Of a DNA stretch of 64,000 nt, positions 13,001-26,780 are shown piece after piece. Every line of letters starts with the position of its first letter. The first letter of the stretch is position 1. The notes below the pieces were generated by a model, which saw only the letters and a program-made list of their open reading frames with translations, was not told the origin of the DNA and searched no databases. The stretch is from Tomocerus qinae (Eukaryota; Arthropoda; Collembola; Entomobryomorpha; Tomoceridae), in NCBI GenBank assembly GCA_020055645.1, contig CM034547.1, forward strand, positions 42,635,909 through 42,699,908, read 5' to 3'. Position numbers and translations under genes: made by a program.

Positions 13001-15680
13001 AGCGGGTAAAATTAGATGAATTTTGAAAGTTGTCAACTGCAGGATTCATTATCTCGTGGATTGCATGCAAATAGATACAATATGTGTAGTATAAATACAA
13101 GTGCGATGCCCACACGAGTGTTGGATAACAAGCTCTGTAAAAGAAAGAGAATGTATGTGTGTATTCACACAATTGGTTCAATAGAACGTAAATGAAGCCA
13201 TTGCATTGCGTTAGGATTCTGCAGGTTTAGTTATCGTTAGGGAATCAGAAGAGGACAGACAGATTGCATTGTTTCGTGATATTGTGATGCTGTGGCACTG
13301 GCACTCTGTCGACTCTCCTCTATCCACTTGTACGTATTCTGGCAGACTTGTGTGAGAAAATATGTGAGTGCTCTTTCTTGTTTCTGCAATGCAGTTGCAC
13401 TCTAATGTTTCTACCTAAATACTCGACATGTACATATACAACAATAAAGAGACACAATGCATACAATAAATTCTCTACTACTGCTAATACACTACACCTG
13501 CAACAACTGCAGCAAATACAACAGTATCTACTTCTCATCAGTCAACCGACTATATATGCAATGCATAACCCATTCATAGAATTTCTGTCACTGTCACATA
13601 CACTGTCATTAGACTATTCTATGGTTTCATCTATACACTAGGGTGTACTCTGCCGAAAGATTAAAACAATCCTTATGGTATATACTCCTGGTATTAAATA
13701 AATAGTCAAACTGAAATGGCCGAGTGTATTAAATGACTCTTTATTACCTTTACACGATTATTTACTATGTTGCTACTTTGGTATGTTATTGTAATTACTA
13801 TAAGTGTACACATTACGTGGGAACAGAAAGAACATCTGGACATATTATTTTATTACTTCTGTATGAGTCATAGACGGAAGAATAATATAGTGATAATCTG
13901 ACGATATTGATGTGTATACTCCCTGTTGCAAAACAAACTTAATGGCATACCTGCCTGCAGGTAGTTACTTACTGCATAAAAACTTGATAACTGTTGACAA
14001 TACAATAAACCCAAGTAGTACTTCTATTTTATTCATTTTGAATTGACTCGACTGGTTTAATATTTCAATCTGTCTATACCTGTCCTTCATGCAATATTCT
14101 TCCTTCATTACATTGTTTTCTGATTTACAGTTTTTTATCCGTTTTTTCTTATGTGGGACACATTACTGTACAAATTCACTGTACTATTTCTATCCTACTA
14201 AATGCCATTGTCAAGATATTGCTACTGATTTACATATCCCAGTTTAAAGAATTGTAAAATATATATTATGTATGCAATATAGCCAAAAATGGTTTTGTCA
14301 AACAGAAGAATAGAATGAATGAACTTAATATTTTGTCAACGAAATGCTTCATTCTTTTTTTGCAACTTTGTTGTAAGATGGATGCATAATTTAATGTTCT
14401 AGTCTCTTCTCCGATGTGGAAAAAAACAATTGCCTATTGTTTTCGTTGGTCAATGGTACGCTAATTATTCTATGAGGGACGACTCAACATTTCCTTAGAA
14501 TAATAATAAATACTGGGAATCATTACAAGTTTTATGAGAGGTCGCTTTTATCACATAAGAATAATGTGCTATTGCTTGTAATATTCAATATTTACCATTT
14601 ACAACTGTATTTGGCTTGCAAAATACTTTTGAGAAGTGAATTTACGTATCAAACAGCCCCGTTTCAATCTTAAATCATTTGTTCAATACAAGACAGCGAA
14701 CAGTTGCTTTTCCACAATTCTGTGTTATTTCTCTGTGTAGCAGGTGAACAAATGAAAGGATATTCTCGGTATTGGTAAAGAATAGGATACAGAGTACCTT
14801 TTAAACCAACATAACATGACTTCTTTCCATACTTAGCTATGGCTATGCATCAATCTCTACTGGCAATCATCTCAGTGCCATATGTTTATATTGATGTTTC
14901 AAGTTCCTTGCTGAAAACCTAATATATGCTCGATTGCACTCTAAATTGTAAACTTAAGATTATAGAGAAATTACTTAGGATAAGTACCTATTATCCAGTT
15001 AAATATTTTGATTAGTGTGTGCAAGTAATACTTGGAAAAATAAATATACTGCAATTGATTTATAGATATACAGGTTGATCAAAACCTTCATTAAATTGGT
15101 GTAAATAATACTTGTCAAGATGCTACTATTATATTTTTTAACAATGAGAATTAAATTATGTGAAGAAAAGATGCCGCTGTGTGCAAAGATATTAAGAAAA
15201 CTAAAGAGTCAAAGAGATTCGCTCTTTTTATGATTAGCGATGTATGCAATTTAAAAATGTCAGAGTGAAAAGATTGTGTTTAATGAGCGCATCTGCTTGT
15301 ACATAGTTCAAATCACCCGATTCTGCATTTTTCCTAGTATTAAGTATAGCTGTTGATGTGGGTCTAATAAGTGTATAGGTATATGTGTGTACATGGCCTG
15401 GAAATGAAATAGTAAAAAGTACAAAGGAATGCAATAGGGAGGAAATAAAAAGCACGATGCGATTGTGCACATAAACCAAATGCTCTTATTCCGAGCGATT
15501 ACCGTAAGTTCCTAGATTGATTCTTTGGTCGATTGATTTCACAGTCACAGTAATGTCAAGCTGTAATGCAAAGCGAAGCAAGGGGTGAACATGGATGGCT
15601 AAAGCATTTTAGAATGAACTTAAGTAAGTATCTGTATTGAGTGAGTTACTTAAATTCCTCAGGGTCTTTCAGGTTTACCG
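10054..15680. other. Non-coding AT-rich stretch
   Basis: No gene, RNA gene or repeat family is supported. Chance-sized frames occur at 10813-11118, 12086-12600, 12993-13181 and 13320-13641, several of them overlapping on opposite strands. The frame on the minus strand at 13320-13538 is Cys/Leu-rich because it reads through CTGCAGCAA-like words, and I see no cysteine-motif spacing in it. Confidence 0.6.
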
Positions 15681-15724
15681 ATCAGATCACTCAGATCACT
15701 TCACATCACATCAGATAAAATCAG
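15681..15724 (+). repeat. Local degenerate repeat of ATCAGATCAC / CACATCA words
   Basis: A 44-bp patch is built from near-copies of the words tcagatcac and cacatca, three to four units with imperfect spacing. It lacks a constant period, so it looks like repeated slippage rather than a satellite. No protein or RNA role is visible. Confidence 0.55.
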
Positions 15725-18700
15725 AATTGATATTCTTGTCTGCCTTTTATGACTGTAGCGAACGACGATGTATTTAAGTACCTCAATAAAATTCAATTGG
15801 GATTGTTTATTGCAATACAGAACAACATTGATACATCTGGGTGGCTATATGTGTCTATACCCAAAGTGACTATACATAAAAACAACGCTTTTAAATTGCA
15901 CTGCAGTGCACAGCACTACTTTGCTAATGCATAAAATAAAATATCGTAGAAAAAGGCCATTACACATGAATTTTATGTGCAGACAACATACTGCAAACGG
16001 ACGATGCTCACCCAAAAGTTTAATGAGTGAATGCTAATGGTTCACAGTGCACTGGTTGAGCTTGATTATTTAAAACTACAAATTGCCTCTGTTTTAATGA
16101 GAATTCAAACCATGTACAGATTTTAATTTTGCAAGTAATGTTTTATTTTTATGCTTTTAATCAAGGCGCTATATTTCTCTGCTTATCGTAATGTGTTCAT
16201 GTACTGCATTAATGTATAGCCTACTTGAAAGTGTTATACACAAATATGCTATGTTTATTCAGGAGAAAAGCATGTATAATGTAGAACAAACGATGTAAAA
16301 CAGCTTTTTATTTATATAAAATGTAAATTGCCACCATTCTTTGTGAAGTGAACTATTTAAGACACACTATATCCATACAAGTCGACACGTACATATGTGT
16401 ACACGTGAAGATTATACAACTGTTTGCGACTTTTCTATTGTAGTATTATCTGATGCAGTAACTCTATTAACCTTGCGTTTTGTCACAGTATTTTTTACGA
16501 TGGAGAAACAGATACAGACAGTAAACTGTCGAATGAGGTTTATGTACATTTTATGGTTTGGGCATTAAACTCACATTTCTCTTGTCTCTTCTTCACTGTA
16601 TTGTACTTGGCTTAGTTTACTCTGGCCGGGTCCACACACAGTAGGGAATCGGAACAAAAACACTTACAAAGAGTCTTTATATACATTTCTGCTCAGCTTA
16701 TTTATTTTCAACGTAGAAAGTTACACTACACATGTCATACGTTGTCACACTTTACGCCTAGAGCCACTCAAACTCGGGTTTAAAAATTAAATCGATAACT
16801 CAGCAAATCCAGAGACAGACTTTTATGTCAAATGTATACTCAAAGTGTGTTTACATCCCTCCATCTATAATGTATACGTTCAAAGTTTAAATTAAGCTAC
16901 TTAAGTACACTTGGTGGCTTTTACAACTCGAGCTGGAAGCTCCACAAATGAATAGATGCATGCAACAATGGAATTAAAATTAAATGAAAACAAAAGGTAG
17001 GGGGAATTAATATGCAAATAGCTTCTAACGCTATCCTAGCTGATGTCACATAAAAAACAATATACACTCTGTCTACTGCACATCATCACAATGGGGAAGA
17101 TAAAATGAATCTGCCAACTTTTACCTAATAACATTTTTGTTTGTTATATGATGATCTTTACCGCTACTCTTATCTATTTTAATGAAGCTATATGACGCAC
17201 AAAGATACTTTTTCTTGTATTCTCGCAGTTTATTTAAGAAAAATTATAGTATAGAGGTTATTAAAATTGAAATTTTCTTTTTATAGTCTTTTCTAGTGTT
17301 TACTTTTCAATTGCATACGTTTAGAATGTAATAATATTGTATTTTATATTAGGATCTGCAATAGTTTGGTTAAAGTTAGAGACTTTGCATAATAAGTTTC
17401 TAAAAGTAGTGGAGAATGACTTATAAGGTACTTAAGCATAAGTACTTTAGCATTAAATAATGGAACAAAATTGTCTACTAGCTATGAAAAGCAACAGAGA
17501 TTTAATATGAAATGGGAGTCTTTGAAAGAAGGGAGAGTGCAGGAGGGAAACTTTACTTAAGTTGACAAGAACAACTTAACTATCTATTGCATAACTTTGT
17601 GCTGTCATGTATAATATAGATATCTACCGTCTGCTTCTTCAGCCAAAACCCCAATTTTACTAGGCTTTTATCTTCCAAACTATGGGAAAGTATTTATAGC
17701 GAATGAAACAAACTAGAGACATTATAGTAAGGAAGTCATAGCTTAAGAATTTCCTCTTCTCTGTCATTTCTGAAGGTTGACCTACGTCTAAACGACTCTG
17801 TATAAAGAAAGTTGACTAGATTCGGATTAGACTTTCTACTAAAATAAAATATACACCGACGCGTCAATTTCCGAACGCATGGATTCACTTTATGATGACT
17901 TTATGCTATATTTATTTCTATATTTATCTCTCAATCTGGTTGATGCATTTTATATTTAAAATATAGCAGTTATAGATTTAAACAAAAATTGATGATTAAA
18001 TAAAAGTTGCTCTTTTTATTCCGATTTTCAAAGAAAATTCTAGGATGATATTGTTTTTCATACAAAAGATTTTTGAGATGAAGTTCTTTTAATTTTGTTC
18101 ATAAATGCAGTCGCTTTTAGTATAGTGTACGCATAAAAAGAAGTAAAAGTTGATGAATTTGCGAAGCCTATATAGACACGCAATATGCGGAGTATGGCTA
18201 TAGAGTACTATTTAAAGGCAACAAATTGAAACCTGTCTGGTTTTCAAAGGCAACAAAATTAAGTGAATAGAAAAAGAAATGAAATTCAAATGGGAAGAAG
18301 AAATATAAATTCGATTCAAAGGAAATGGAAAAGGCACACAGTGCGTTAGTTAAATGTATATCAAGTTAGGCAAGGCATCTACTATGTACATAAGTTAAAG
18401 GAAGGAAAAAGGAGAGAAAAGGAAGAATGTAAAAAAGTCAACTCAGCTGTGTCGAATTTAAATCTCAAGATTCGAAAATTCATAGATCTAAGATCCATGA
18501 AAGGCCATGGAATTCTAAGTATATTTTTACGCATGTATAAAATAAGAACTTTTTCTATCCTTTAGTGCACGCATAATAGTAGAGTATTTTTAACCTATTC
18601 GTAGTAAAAGAGTGGTGTTAGGCAAAGTTTCCTTTTGGTACATTTAAGCTAAGGCAACGTATGACAAACGTCTGTGAACAGAATGAACATGAACAAAGAA

Positions 18701-18990
18701 GGTCTAAAGGGTGAAATGAAAGAGAAAGTCTCATCTGTCTGTCACGTCTGGGCAAATCAGAAAAGTGACGTATACAAATAAAATGCTTCCTATTTCTAGG
18801 AGTTTAGGTAGTAGGTAAATAGAATGTGTGTGTGTGTGGTTTGGTTTATTTCACTCTTTTGGTCTTAGTTGTTTCTGTAGGAGTATAAAATAGAAGGATG
18901 AAGATGTAAAAGTGAAGCGTGCTTTTCTATATGCACTACGCACTATAGTATAATATATGAAATGGTGTATCGCAAGGGTTCTTTAGTAAA
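15725..18990. other. Non-coding AT-rich stretch with a palindrome
   Basis: No gene is seen. At 15897-15910 there is a perfect 14-bp palindrome, TGCACTGCAGTGCA. Near 16384-16406 an imperfect inverted repeat is built from cacgtaca and tgtacacgtg, offset by two bases. The longest dinucleotide tract I noticed in the whole window is (TG)7 at 18835-18848. The sequence from about 18240 to 18440 is A-rich and purine-rich on the plus strand. Confidence 0.55.
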
Positions 18991-19020
18991 GGCGACGAGG
19001 CGAGGCGGACGCGAAGCCTT
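18991..19020. other. CpG-dense patch
   Basis: Six CpG dinucleotides fall within about 25 bases at 18991-19015, in a window where CpG otherwise looks scarcer than its base content predicts (about 17 in the first 1000 bases by eye). The patch is too small to be called a CpG island. Both strands are open for only about 18-25 codons around it. It could be a fragment of an unmethylated regulatory element or simple chance. Confidence 0.4.
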
Positions 19021-22000
19021 GCCTTAGTTCCAGCACAAGTTTTCTAAATCCTCCGGATTTTGTCAAAGTTTGAAGCTTAAGCTCCGTGAGACTGTAGGCA
19101 TTTGTGATTGACTCAGGCTTATCTGCATTGATTTTCTACACTAGAGCTTAGCTTAGCTTATGTAGCAAGTGTAGGCACAGGTACTTTACTTTTACTCCCA
19201 TTGCATTGAATACCTTAGGTTGTTGCAAATGGACTTCTGGCAAAGTATTATATTATGTACAAAAACGAGAGACGACCTAAAGAACCCCTATAATAGACAC
19301 TCCTCGGAATATAATAAATCAAGACAGGACAAGAATATTCATAATCTCGTAGAAGGAGCGAGGCAATTTTCCTAGCTCTGTTCCACATTCTCCTATCTTT
19401 TTCAAAGGTAGGCAATTTACTACAAGAGAAATGATACTCAAGATATATCAAGAAATATAAGTAGGTGTTTTGTAAAGGCCAGTCAGACCATCAGTACAAA
19501 AAGGGCTACTTATTGTTAAGAAATAGACTATAGCACATTCTGATAGAGTAGCAGACTCGTTTAAAGTGAATAGCAACATTCTCAAAGATTCTCTACTTCA
19601 TATACATAGATTGGGAAAATAAAGTTTTGTTATTTTCAAAGATACTTAGATACTTTCTTTGACTGATTGTGAATGTAAGGAGCGAGATAGGAGCAACGTA
19701 AGGCATCACTTCATCCAAACTAGGAATCCCTACATCACACAATACATTTATGCACTGCAGCTACACATATTTACGAATAGGGACTACCAAATAACATTTG
19801 ATAAATAGATTTTCTACAGTTGAGTGAAATAGGTCGCTTTCCCTTTAGGATCCGTAGATTTCTTTCCCTTTCTCCTCGAAATATCTACAGGGGCTTCTAT
19901 TATGATAGAACTACAAGGATTCTCATACTGTACACGAATATTTTATATACTAGAATGCTCATATGTAGACATGATTGAACTTTCAACTCTACGCGTGCAT
20001 CTATCATATATACAAGCTGAGCAAAGGCAAGTTAACGTTTCAAAGTTCAATAGGGAAAAGTTATGAGACGATATGAATTCTATTGCATTGTACTGAAATA
20101 TTCTATCTCAACTATAGCTTTCAACAGTAAACTATATTTTCAAATGAAGTGAAAGCTACGTAAAGAAGCCTCTGAACTTCCTTTCAATATCCGCTTTTTC
20201 AATAAGGCCACTCCTCATTCATAAAGGAGAGAGGGGATCAAAAACACAAAATAAACTGTTATTGTTATTTTCATTGTGTGTAGCATTCAATATTCATATG
20301 TACACAAACACGGTGTAACTATTCCAATCAACTTGTGTTTGTGGGTGTACAATTAATTATTCTAACGCCATTAAATATTTGTACAAACAGATAGGTAATC
20401 TGTATTGAAGCAGGATAAATTTAAATTGAGTAGAACATTGTTATTATAAGCAGAGAATATGTAACAAGATGGAGTAGAGTAAGATAAATGACTATTTGTG
20501 TATCAAATCCTAGTCAATATCATTTCTGGAAAGAATGGGTACGTATTTGCAATATATTACTCAGGTTTGTCATAATAGTATTGGAACCTTTTGTAAAATT
20601 GCACTGCTTTTTCTCTGAGGTAAATCCTTTGTGATTGTTAAAACAGGAAAGGTATGTAAAAATGCACAGATTATTGGCATAAATGTAGAGGAGTTAGCTA
20701 TAGATAACCACATTAGGTAAGGTAAGGTAAGTGCGGGTAAAATGCAATGTAGGTTCTGTGCAAAGTGGCGCTCGTTCCGAAGAGTCATAAAACACTCGTG
20801 GGGTACTTACTAGTAATTGCTTAGGAATTCTCGCTCTAGTGCTTGCCGTCCCTATCTCTCTATAACTGCACAAAACTGGATTATTATAAGGACTGGTCTA
20901 GCTAACCTACACTGCGTTCTGTACATGATTTCTAATCAAATCCAATTCTCTAACAATAAACTACACGAGGCAAATGGGCAAGAGCCATTTATTACCAATA
21001 TCCTCGTTTACTATCCACTAGTCTGCTATAGCTCTACTTTTATACGGATTCCTCTGTTATTATAGTGGGCATAATATAAATATATTACTTTGTCCACGTG
21101 CACATATAAAAGTATATACTCTTTTACTCACATTCACATAGAGGATGGAGATGTGCGAATATGGATCATACACAGCCAAGAGTATTTTACCCTCAGTATT
21201 ACAAATTGGCCTTTTTTCCTTCAAACTCGAGGATGTTCATTTTATGTCGCATTCCATTTTGCTAAAGGTTTACACTTGCTATGTACCTAATGGTAAATGA
21301 TGTATAGTAAATTGTGTTTTAGAAATGAGTTTTTCTTGTGTATTAGTCTACATTTATGTGCTGTGCCACTTTGTTAGTTATTATTACTTATTATCGTTAG
21401 TCCACTTATCTTTGATATTGCCTCGATGTAATCATCAGGGATTTAATGACAAAATAACTTGTGTAATAAATTCTAAATTCTAGCAAAATGAGCACTTTAG
21501 ATTTAATTAGCTTACTAATCTCTTGTACTTGAGTGTTACTTCATGTGTACAAAATGAAACTAACAATAAGTAACTGGTTACATGTATATACTACAAGAAG
21601 CACTCATATTGATTGTTCAGCAGAGTGCATTGAAGCTGATATGTGTAAGCAACGCAACTCGGAGTGAATACATAGCTATTTAATTGATGCACATAAAAGT
21701 TGTATATGTAATGGTATAGACAGGCACGGTTAAGAATGGAAATGGACAAGAGACGTTTCCACGTCCAACAAACTCGGGGTCAGCACATCCGACGTTAGCT
21801 CATATAAAATTCTGCATATTGTTGTAACAAATCTATTCACATGCAAGGGGCACAATGAAAAGCGCACTCCAATTCTTTTGTAGTCTAATGGTTTGTAGAT
21901 GGTAACTCCTTATTAAATATTCCTTTGGTATATAACAGGACTAGGATATGCCTTTGTGTGTCTACATATACATATATTATAATTATATTAGCAACCCAGG

Positions 22001-22160
22001 GCTTAAAACTCGTCGGACGAGTAGTAAGTAGCATAAGTAGTGGTATATTAGAATACAGTAAAATGGATACCTACTTAGAGTACATTAGATTAGGTAGTCT
22101 GCTTTGATATGAGATAATATTCTATTGTTGGCGTATATTTTATGATATGACATGGGAAAG
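19021..22160. other. Non-coding stretch with two pentanucleotide triplets
   Basis: No gene is supported. It contains (GCTTA)3 at 19146-19160 and (GGTAA)3 at 20716-20730. Frames of 60-82 codons at 20570-20788, 20817-21065, 21090-21290 and 21925-22107 show no domain and are of chance length. Confidence 0.55.
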
Positions 22161-22480
22161 CAACCCGCCTTCTTCCTCTACACTTTCTTTTCTTTCTCCA
22201 CACAAGAATATTCTACTCTGCCCTACTTGCCATAATCTAATGCAACTTTTGCCAAGCCTTCCATTGCCCTCTCTCCACTTTACTAGCATTGTGTACCTAT
22301 GAATAATATGTTATTACACGTTTCATATGCTGATTCCTATCTCCGCATTTCAAATATCCTCTCTATCATACCCACACTACTATTTATTCCCATACATTTT
22401 TTATCCTACACAATTTAACTATTTTCTATATCAACCACACTAACTTTGCTTTCCTCACACTATTAAAATATAGAAATCTA
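22161..22480 (+). other. C-rich, G-poor segment with a 102-base G-free run
   Basis: By hand count this segment holds 94 C and 19 G on the plus strand (skew about -0.66). There is no G at all from 22346 to 22447. The sequence is a T/C/A mixture without a repeat unit, so it is not a simple satellite. The minus strand is correspondingly G/A-rich with no C over the same 102 bases. No gene or pyrimidine-tract binding context can be assigned. Confidence 0.7.
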
Positions 22481-25400
22481 AAGTACCTAAATTGTTTCAG
22501 TATCGAAGGTTATTCGTGAAATAACAAAATCCTCTTTAAAAATTAACAGTTTCCTTCTGCATTCTCATCCTCCATGAAGACAGATCATTTTATAATTTAA
22601 CGTTTCTATTCTGCTGAATCATTCAAATCACATCCACATTGGTTTATACCGCATTGCCAACCTAACCATTTGGCCCTTTGTAAATTATTTAGACTTTTGC
22701 CAAAATTGCGCAGAAATCTCACTAGCTCTTGCAATTTTATTGAAATAAATATTTCATATCCATTCGTGAAATACATTTCAAAAATCAGAAACGTGCAAAA
22801 AATGTGTATTTGCAACAATCCGTGACCGAAATAATGAGACCAAATTTTCATTTCATTATAAACCATCATATTGATATTGTGTTTGATGAAGCAAACACAT
22901 TTGTTGCTACCTATTTGTCGTCCTCTTCTGTAAATCAATTGAAACAGAATATTTTAACTAACACAACGAGTAATATTTTTTGCAACTATTTATTGAATTG
23001 TTAATATAATGTATTGTAGGTATGACATCGTTGTATTTAGGAAATTGACGTCTCAAATGGGATGTAAGTGGCTAGTATTAAATATCTTATAGCTTTATTT
23101 GACTCAATTTAGTGTAATCTAATAATATAGCTGACTACGAATAGGTGTAATTTTGCTATAAGTAGGAACTTATAATATTTACGTTTTTGCCCTGTTGTAT
23201 AGGACAGGCTAAATAGCGGTTATTTGGACTGACAGTGAAATCGGTAAGACACTAAACTTTATGGGAGGTTTATGGACTTAAAGTGTAGGTAGTCGACCTG
23301 TGTGAAGATTTTAGATTGTGCTACTAAAGTGAGTCTAAAATTTTAGTAAAAATGCGTGCTAGTAGTTAGACAGTTCATCTTTGTCTTGGAAGCTTTAGTG
23401 GAGTAGCTCTATTGTGAGTGTATAGTGGGTGGTACTTACATTAATACATTACACGTTTTGTCTTAGTCGTGTGTAATTTTTCTTGTCAAAAGTAGAGAGT
23501 AAGTACAAAGTAGGCACTGCGATTTTGTACAGTATTATGAATATATTCAGGGCTTTCACTTTGCAGTGCTGAGAAGTAAAATTTTTCTTTCTCGTGAAAA
23601 ACGAATGCTAAGCCAGACGAATTAGGGTTATTTATATCACCCTGTAGTTAGGGAGTAGGGAGAGTAGTGCACAGGTCCACAGGCTTTAGAACTATGTTGG
23701 CATTAGTATTGTAGAAGTAGGTATAGGTAGGAAGTGTGTTTGATTGGGATGGCAGAGTTGAAAAGAAAAATGTGTAAATGTATCTGTCTGTGGAGTGGCA
23801 GTCAAGTCGGTAATATCAAAAGAATAGAATTCTATAATACATAAAGCATATTACATGATATCAAAAGAAAAAGAAGAGCATTATACGAAATAAGAAAATA
23901 GGAAAAGACACATTTCTACATTACATTACAATTTTTGATGTATAGCTCTGGTAGCTTCATACATACATAGAATAAAATGAGTTGAGGCATTATCTATAAC
24001 ACTACATAAGTACACTTGCCTGCAAGGTTACTACCATAAAATATCATTTTTATTTGAAATGGATAGTTTCCCAGGTACTTTACACCCTGAGAGAGAAGAC
24101 TGATCTTACCTACAGATAGAGATACTTGAAAGAACTCTTCTTTGATACATTTATAGTTTATATTATATATAATAAGAAGTACGTATATAGGCATTACTTT
24201 TAACATGGCCTGGAAACTGAAAAGTAATGCACCTCTATAAGTCTCTACTTATTTGCTATCTCGGCTCGTTTTCAAGCTTGTCCTTCTACTCTCTGCAGAT
24301 AGCATATATTATGCTAAGGCTATATTGTTATGGTAAGTAATTCGAAGAGAATGCGAATTTGAATGCAGGAGAGATGATATATTTCATAAGAACAGAGCTG
24401 TGGCACATTACATGCATTTATATTGCAAATTCAGTCGACTGAACTCAACTAGCAGTCACATCATCTCTGTCACCTATCTTGTACCTAAGTATACCTTATA
24501 TAACACTTTCCTCCATATGATCAATAATTTAAAAGTATAACGGAATTTTACTATGCAATAGACCCAGATACATAGGTAGGATGGAGGAAGAATCTTTCAT
24601 TTTTGACTGTAAGATAAAACACTAGCACGGACACACGCTAGTAAATCTACCCTTGTGTTAGTATAAGCTTCATAAGTATACGATATCATTTAGCTGAGGC
24701 TTTACTTTATACATTGCTTATATCATACGATGTAATGGAGTACCTAGTATACTTAGCTTTAGCTTATAATAGGCATGTGAGTTGGGATAGAAATGAAAAT
24801 GCTCCGGGGTTTAAGTTAAGATGATGTGACATGACACGACAGAGGAAAATACATAGAGGATAAGCGGGTAGTCATCCAGTGTGAAAATCCATTTGTAACT
24901 GCCCGCTATTATAGAAATCTATCATAAACTATGTATATTTATATTAAAAACCTGCTCTAATCTTTGTCAAGTACTTGTACTAGTGCAACTATACAGGTAT
25001 ATTTCCGTCTTAACTATAATACCAGCGATATGTACATCTTTATTGCATATACCGTCCTACCATGAGATATATAGAACAGTAGAAACTGATACACACTCGA
25101 AAGAGTAAAGAACCTTATAAAAGCAAGAAGGAAAAATGAACTGTCTCATCACACATCCCACCATGGCCTTTGGCTAATAGAAATTTTCACAGAGCTGCAA
25201 ATAATATACTTACAGGAACCCACACCATCATATGCTTAGTATTATCGTGTTTCAGTTTCATACCTCCTTCAATAATTTAGTACATGTTAGACGCTTAGTT
25301 GACTTCCGAAGAAAATGTTAAAGGAATTGCATATTATTAGATGAGTGATTCAATAGATGCAAGATGGAAAAGAGTTTTTATATTACAAGTTGGTAGAAAA

Positions 25401-26165
25401 TGTAACCAATCTGGGAGCCTGAAAACTAATGATGCATCCTTACAATATTAATGCACTAATAAAATTAACGATTATTTCGTATGATGTACTATAACACAAG
25501 TGCATTAAAAGTTCATTAATCTGCTGTTTTTAGATGGAGTAAAGTTTGCTATGAATGTAGTACTTGTACAGAGTAGAGTTAAAATAACATTTTGTTGTGT
25601 ACACGGAATATATTATAAAGCGACTTTGCATGTACTTAGATCGGTCACAACAGTTTCCCTTGTAAGGAAATAGATAATTCCCACGGTCGTATCATACTTA
25701 TCTAATTAAGTTTAGAAGAGTTCGGTTGTGATTCTTTAGTAAACTAATTTGTAGTTATAATTTAGTGGTAATCTGGAGTAGTGATAATTTTCGATTAAAT
25801 AGCTGGTAGTGATTAAAGAGAAGGAATTACACTTGCGTTGGAAATCTCTTTGAAGGGGATTAGGATTCCGACATTATAAGTTGAAGGAATAGTTTGCAAT
25901 TCTAATATGGTTGGAAGAGAAGGTTGGCTCTATCTAAGTAAACCAAAGGAGTGAGTGAGGAACAGTGATAGTAAATTGTGGGAAAGAAGAAGTCTCGTAT
26001 TTGTGTTTTATCATCACATGCAGAGTAAAGGAGAGAAGATAAGTCAACTAATTTCTCATGGTGCTGTGAAATACAATGAAGTACATAATGCAACAGACAT
26101 TCTCGAAGAAAGGGCTTCTTCCAGGCCAGATTCCATTTAATAGTGTATCAGGCAGTAAATCTGTA
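22481..26165. other. Non-coding AT-rich stretch
   Basis: No gene is supported. The 110-codon minus-strand frame at 22606-22938 has no recognisable domain and overlaps an unrelated plus-strand frame. The word ACATTACATTACA occurs at 23918-23930, one of several copies in the window. Confidence 0.6.
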
Positions 26166-26206
26166 TTACATTGTATTGTATTCTGTCGTGTAATGTAATG
26201 TAATGT
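26166..26206. repeat. Imperfect inverted repeat of ATTACATT and TAATG units
   Basis: The left half carries attacattgtattgta and the right half carries (TAATG)3 at 26191-26205. The two halves are partly complementary (attacatt with aatgtaat, tacattgt with acaatgta), so the segment could form an imperfect hairpin. It lies at the left edge of a G-rich segment. No polyadenylation or terminator context is evident. Confidence 0.5.
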
Positions 26207-26280
26207 ACAGGACAATGTAGTGAAGGCAGTGTATAAAACGCCTACTTATTTTATGTCTGTGTGTAGTGTGTATGTATATC

Positions 26281-26780
26281 TGTAGTTTGAGGGGTCGAAT
26301 TCAATTGAATCCCGTGTTATGGTTTATTGTGGTGAGTTTGGGAGTGTATTTTGTATTTATGTGGTAGATTAGTCAGCGATTGTGTGGGAAAAGGGGAGAA
26401 AATGGCATGGGCATGGGAATTTGGAAATGAAAATGATAGATAGTCAGTTCCTTTCCTTAGAATTGCATTTTATGTATACTTCTAAATCCTATGCATCTCT
26501 CTGTACAAAGTAAGTACGTAGTAATGCTCCCGTGTAATCTGAATTGGGCTACCAGACTGGATTTTCCTCTCTTACTACCATTAGCTACATTACTTTTATG
26601 GAAGTTCGGCTCAAAAGATATTCTCCTCTTACGTTCCACCAAATTAAAATACCATTGAGCACTTTTCCTGTAAATTATCTCTTTGCCTCAACTCTAATCA
26701 TTGTCAGTCACTTCCCTCACACACAGAGCACGAGCGCAACTCTAAGTAAGTCTTCAGTTGAAGTAAACACAACCCCTCGC
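26281..26780 (+). other. G-rich to C-rich strand-composition switch
   Basis: Hand counts give 49 G and 9 C at 26281-26420 (skew about +0.69), then 25 G and 61 C at 26561-26780 (about -0.42). The change happens within roughly 140 bases. The plus-strand frame at 26544-26783 lies in the G-poor half, where TAG and TGA are rare, so I do not call it a gene. Confidence 0.65.

Noticed and set aside
22606..22938. 110-codon minus-strand frame
   Set aside because: Overlaps a plus-strand frame, no motif, AT-rich composition like its surroundings.
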